Shown: piece after piece, positions 62,951-64,000 of the stretch
Layout of the letters: the number at the start of each line of letters is the position of its first letter
How positions within the stretch are numbered: position 1 is the first letter of the stretch
Source of the DNA: Nodosilinea sp. LEGE 07088
GTDB taxonomy: Bacteria > Cyanobacteriota > Cyanobacteriia > Phormidesmidales > Phormidesmidaceae
Assembly: GCF_015207395.1 (NCBI RefSeq)
Contig: NZ_JADEWX010000003.1
Location: forward strand, 62,001-126,000
DNA length: 64,000 nt
Direction of reading: 5' to 3'
The notes under the pieces: generated by a model
What the model was told of the DNA's origin: nothing
What the model saw: the letters and a program-made list of their open reading frames with translations, nothing else
Databases searched by the model: none
Made by a program: the position numbers and the translations under genes

Positions 62951-64000
62951 GTGGTACGGACAACGCCCCTAGAAAGGGTTAGAAATATTGGCATTGCAGC
63001 GCATATCGATGCGGGCAAAACCACCACCACAGAGCGCATCCTGTTTTACTCGGGTATGGTGCACAAGATTGGTGAGGTACACGAAGGTACTGCTGTTACC
63101 GACTGGATGGAACAGGAGCGGGAGCGTGGCATCACGATTACTGCGGCGGCTATCAGTACGACCTGGCGTGACCACCAGATCAATATTCTTGACACCCCTG
63201 GCCACGTTGACTTCACCATTGAGGTCGAACGCTCCATGCGCGTCTTGGATGGGGTAATCGCTGTATTTGACTCGGTGGGAGGTGTACAACCCCAGTCAGA
63301 AACGGTGTGGCGCCAGGCCAATCGCTACCGGGTGCCTCGCATTGCCTTCGTCAACAAGATGGATCGCACCGGAGCCGATTTCTTTAAAGTTTGCAGTCAG
63401 TTGCGCGATCGTTTAGGCGCTAATGCTGTGCCCATTCAGCTACCAATTGGTGCCGAATCAGAATTTTATGGTGTCGTTGACTTGGTTTCTATGCGAGCCC
63501 GGCTCTACCACGACGACCTGGGCCAAAACGTAGAAGACATTGAGATCCCGGAAGATATGCTGGCGATCGCAACAGAGTACCGCGCTCAGCTGGAAGAAGC
63601 TGTGGCCGAGGTCGATGAGGGCCTAATTGAGAAATATCTAGAAGGTGAGCCGCTAACTGCGGCCGAAATCATGGCAGCCCTGCGACAGGGAACAATCGCT
63701 GGAACAGTCGTCCCAGTGTTGTGTGGGTCAGCGTTCAAAAATCGTGGGGTTCAGCTGCTGATCGATGCGGTCGTCGATTATCTGCCAGCGCCCATCGACG
63801 TGCCCCCCATTCAAGGACTGCTGCCCAATGGTGAACAGGCTGAGCGCCCGGCCGACGACGATATCCCCTTGGCGGCTTTGGCCTTTAAGATTATGGCCGA
63901 TCCCTACGGTCGGCTGACCTTCGTGCGGGTTTACTCTGGGGTTTTGCAAAAAGGTAGCTATATCTACAACGCTACTAAGGACAAAAAGGAGCGTATTTCT
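62951..64000 (+). CDS. fusA: Elongation factor G (3' end outside window)
   Basis: The first 350 codons, running off the right edge in frame. The start is the GTG at 62951 with a GGAGG site ten bases ahead. GTPase motifs: G1 [16 protein letters not shown]2/switch region [12 protein letters not shown]3 [11 protein letters not shown]4 FVNKMDRTG and G5-like CGSAFKNRG. Domain II begins near [15 protein letters not shown]. It catalyses ribosome translocation. The distance to rpsG is 123 bp. The extra start codons in other frames nearby are shadows. Confidence 0.97.
   Translation, partial: MVRTTPLERVRNIGIAAHIDAGKTTTTERILFYSGMVHKIGEVHEGTAVTDWMEQERERGITITAAAISTTWRDHQINILDTPGHVDFTIEVERSMRVLDGVIAVFDSVGGVQPQSETVWRQANRYRVPRIAFVNKMDRTGADFFKVCSQLRDRLGANAVPIQLPIGAESEFYGVVDLVSMRARLYHDDLGQNVEDIEIPEDMLAIATEYRAQLEEAVAEVDEGLIEKYLEGEPLTAAEIMAALRQGTIAGTVVPVLCGSAFKNRGVQLLIDAVVDYLPAPIDVPPIQGLLPNGEQAERPADDDIPLAALAFKIMADPYGRLTFVRVYSGVLQKGSYIYNATKDKKERIS

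Noticed and set aside
1-64000. CRISPR arrays, prophage, complete insertion sequences
   Set aside because: I saw no regularly spaced repeats, phage genes or transposase genes anywhere in the window.

Overview
The window is a chromosome segment from a cyanobacterium. The octamer GCGATCGC (HIP1) recurs through most of it. The gene set is also cyanobacterial: ferredoxin-dependent glutamate synthase, UbiD, RNase E with an Arg-rich C-terminal tail, the clpX-clpP-tig block facing asd-dapA-rnj, and DUF3318, DUF3143, CIA30 and YaaW-family proteins. Overall composition is GC-rich. A filamentous Leptolyngbya/Nodosilinea-type organism fits, but the sequence alone does not settle the genus.

Layout. 0-6.9 kb: housekeeping and membrane genes (DUF3318 fragment, CIA30 protein, a glycosyltransferase, ExbD/ExbB, a lipoprotein, UbiD). 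7.0-30.3 kb: a large polysaccharide locus, all on the minus strand. Its distal part (7.0-17.6 kb) holds two FkbM methyltransferases, four glycosyltransferases, one more methyltransferase, a Wzy-like polymerase, a pyruvyl-transferase-family protein and a sulfotransferase; it is visibly AT-richer and almost free of HIP1. The part nearer the promoter end (17.8-29.3 kb) holds an ABC exporter, a small Cys/His protein, a glycosyltransferase, two secreted or envelope proteins of unknown function, a Wzc-like tyrosine autokinase and a Wza-like exporter. A rotamase gene closes the region. Together these genes could build, polymerise, decorate (methyl, pyruvate, sulfate) and export an acidic extracellular polysaccharide. 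No classical Wzx flippase is seen, so the ABC protein may do that job.

30.5-41.5 kb: an Fe(II)/2-oxoglutarate oxygenase, a site-2 protease, a pentapeptide-repeat membrane protein, a transglutaminase, bioA, a hydrolase and clpX-clpP-tig. 41.9-49.6 kb: asd and dapA (lysine/cell-wall branch), then three RNA-processing genes in a row (RNase J, RNase E, RNase HII). 49.7-53.1 kb: tRNA-Leu(UAG), small cyanobacterial proteins, a J-domain protein, YaaW, and an FAD oxidoreductase split by an in-frame TAG. 53.4-64 kb: ferredoxin glutamate synthase, a phosphodiester glycosidase, a mannose-isomerase-type cupin, an A-type Fe-S carrier and the start of the str operon (rpsL, rpsG, fusA cut by the window edge).

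The most unusual non-coding signal is a pair of inverted, about 94% identical ~98-bp elements (528-626 and 16538-16634) with terminal inverted repeats and TTA on both sides, which look like a miniature transposable element. Other signals worth attention are a perfect 52-bp palindrome after rnj, a perfect 19-bp inverted repeat inside the site-2 protease gene, a 14-bp hairpin in the glutamate synthase leader, and a 57-codon ORF ending 9 bp before rne. Nothing resembling CRISPR, prophage or a full insertion sequence was seen.
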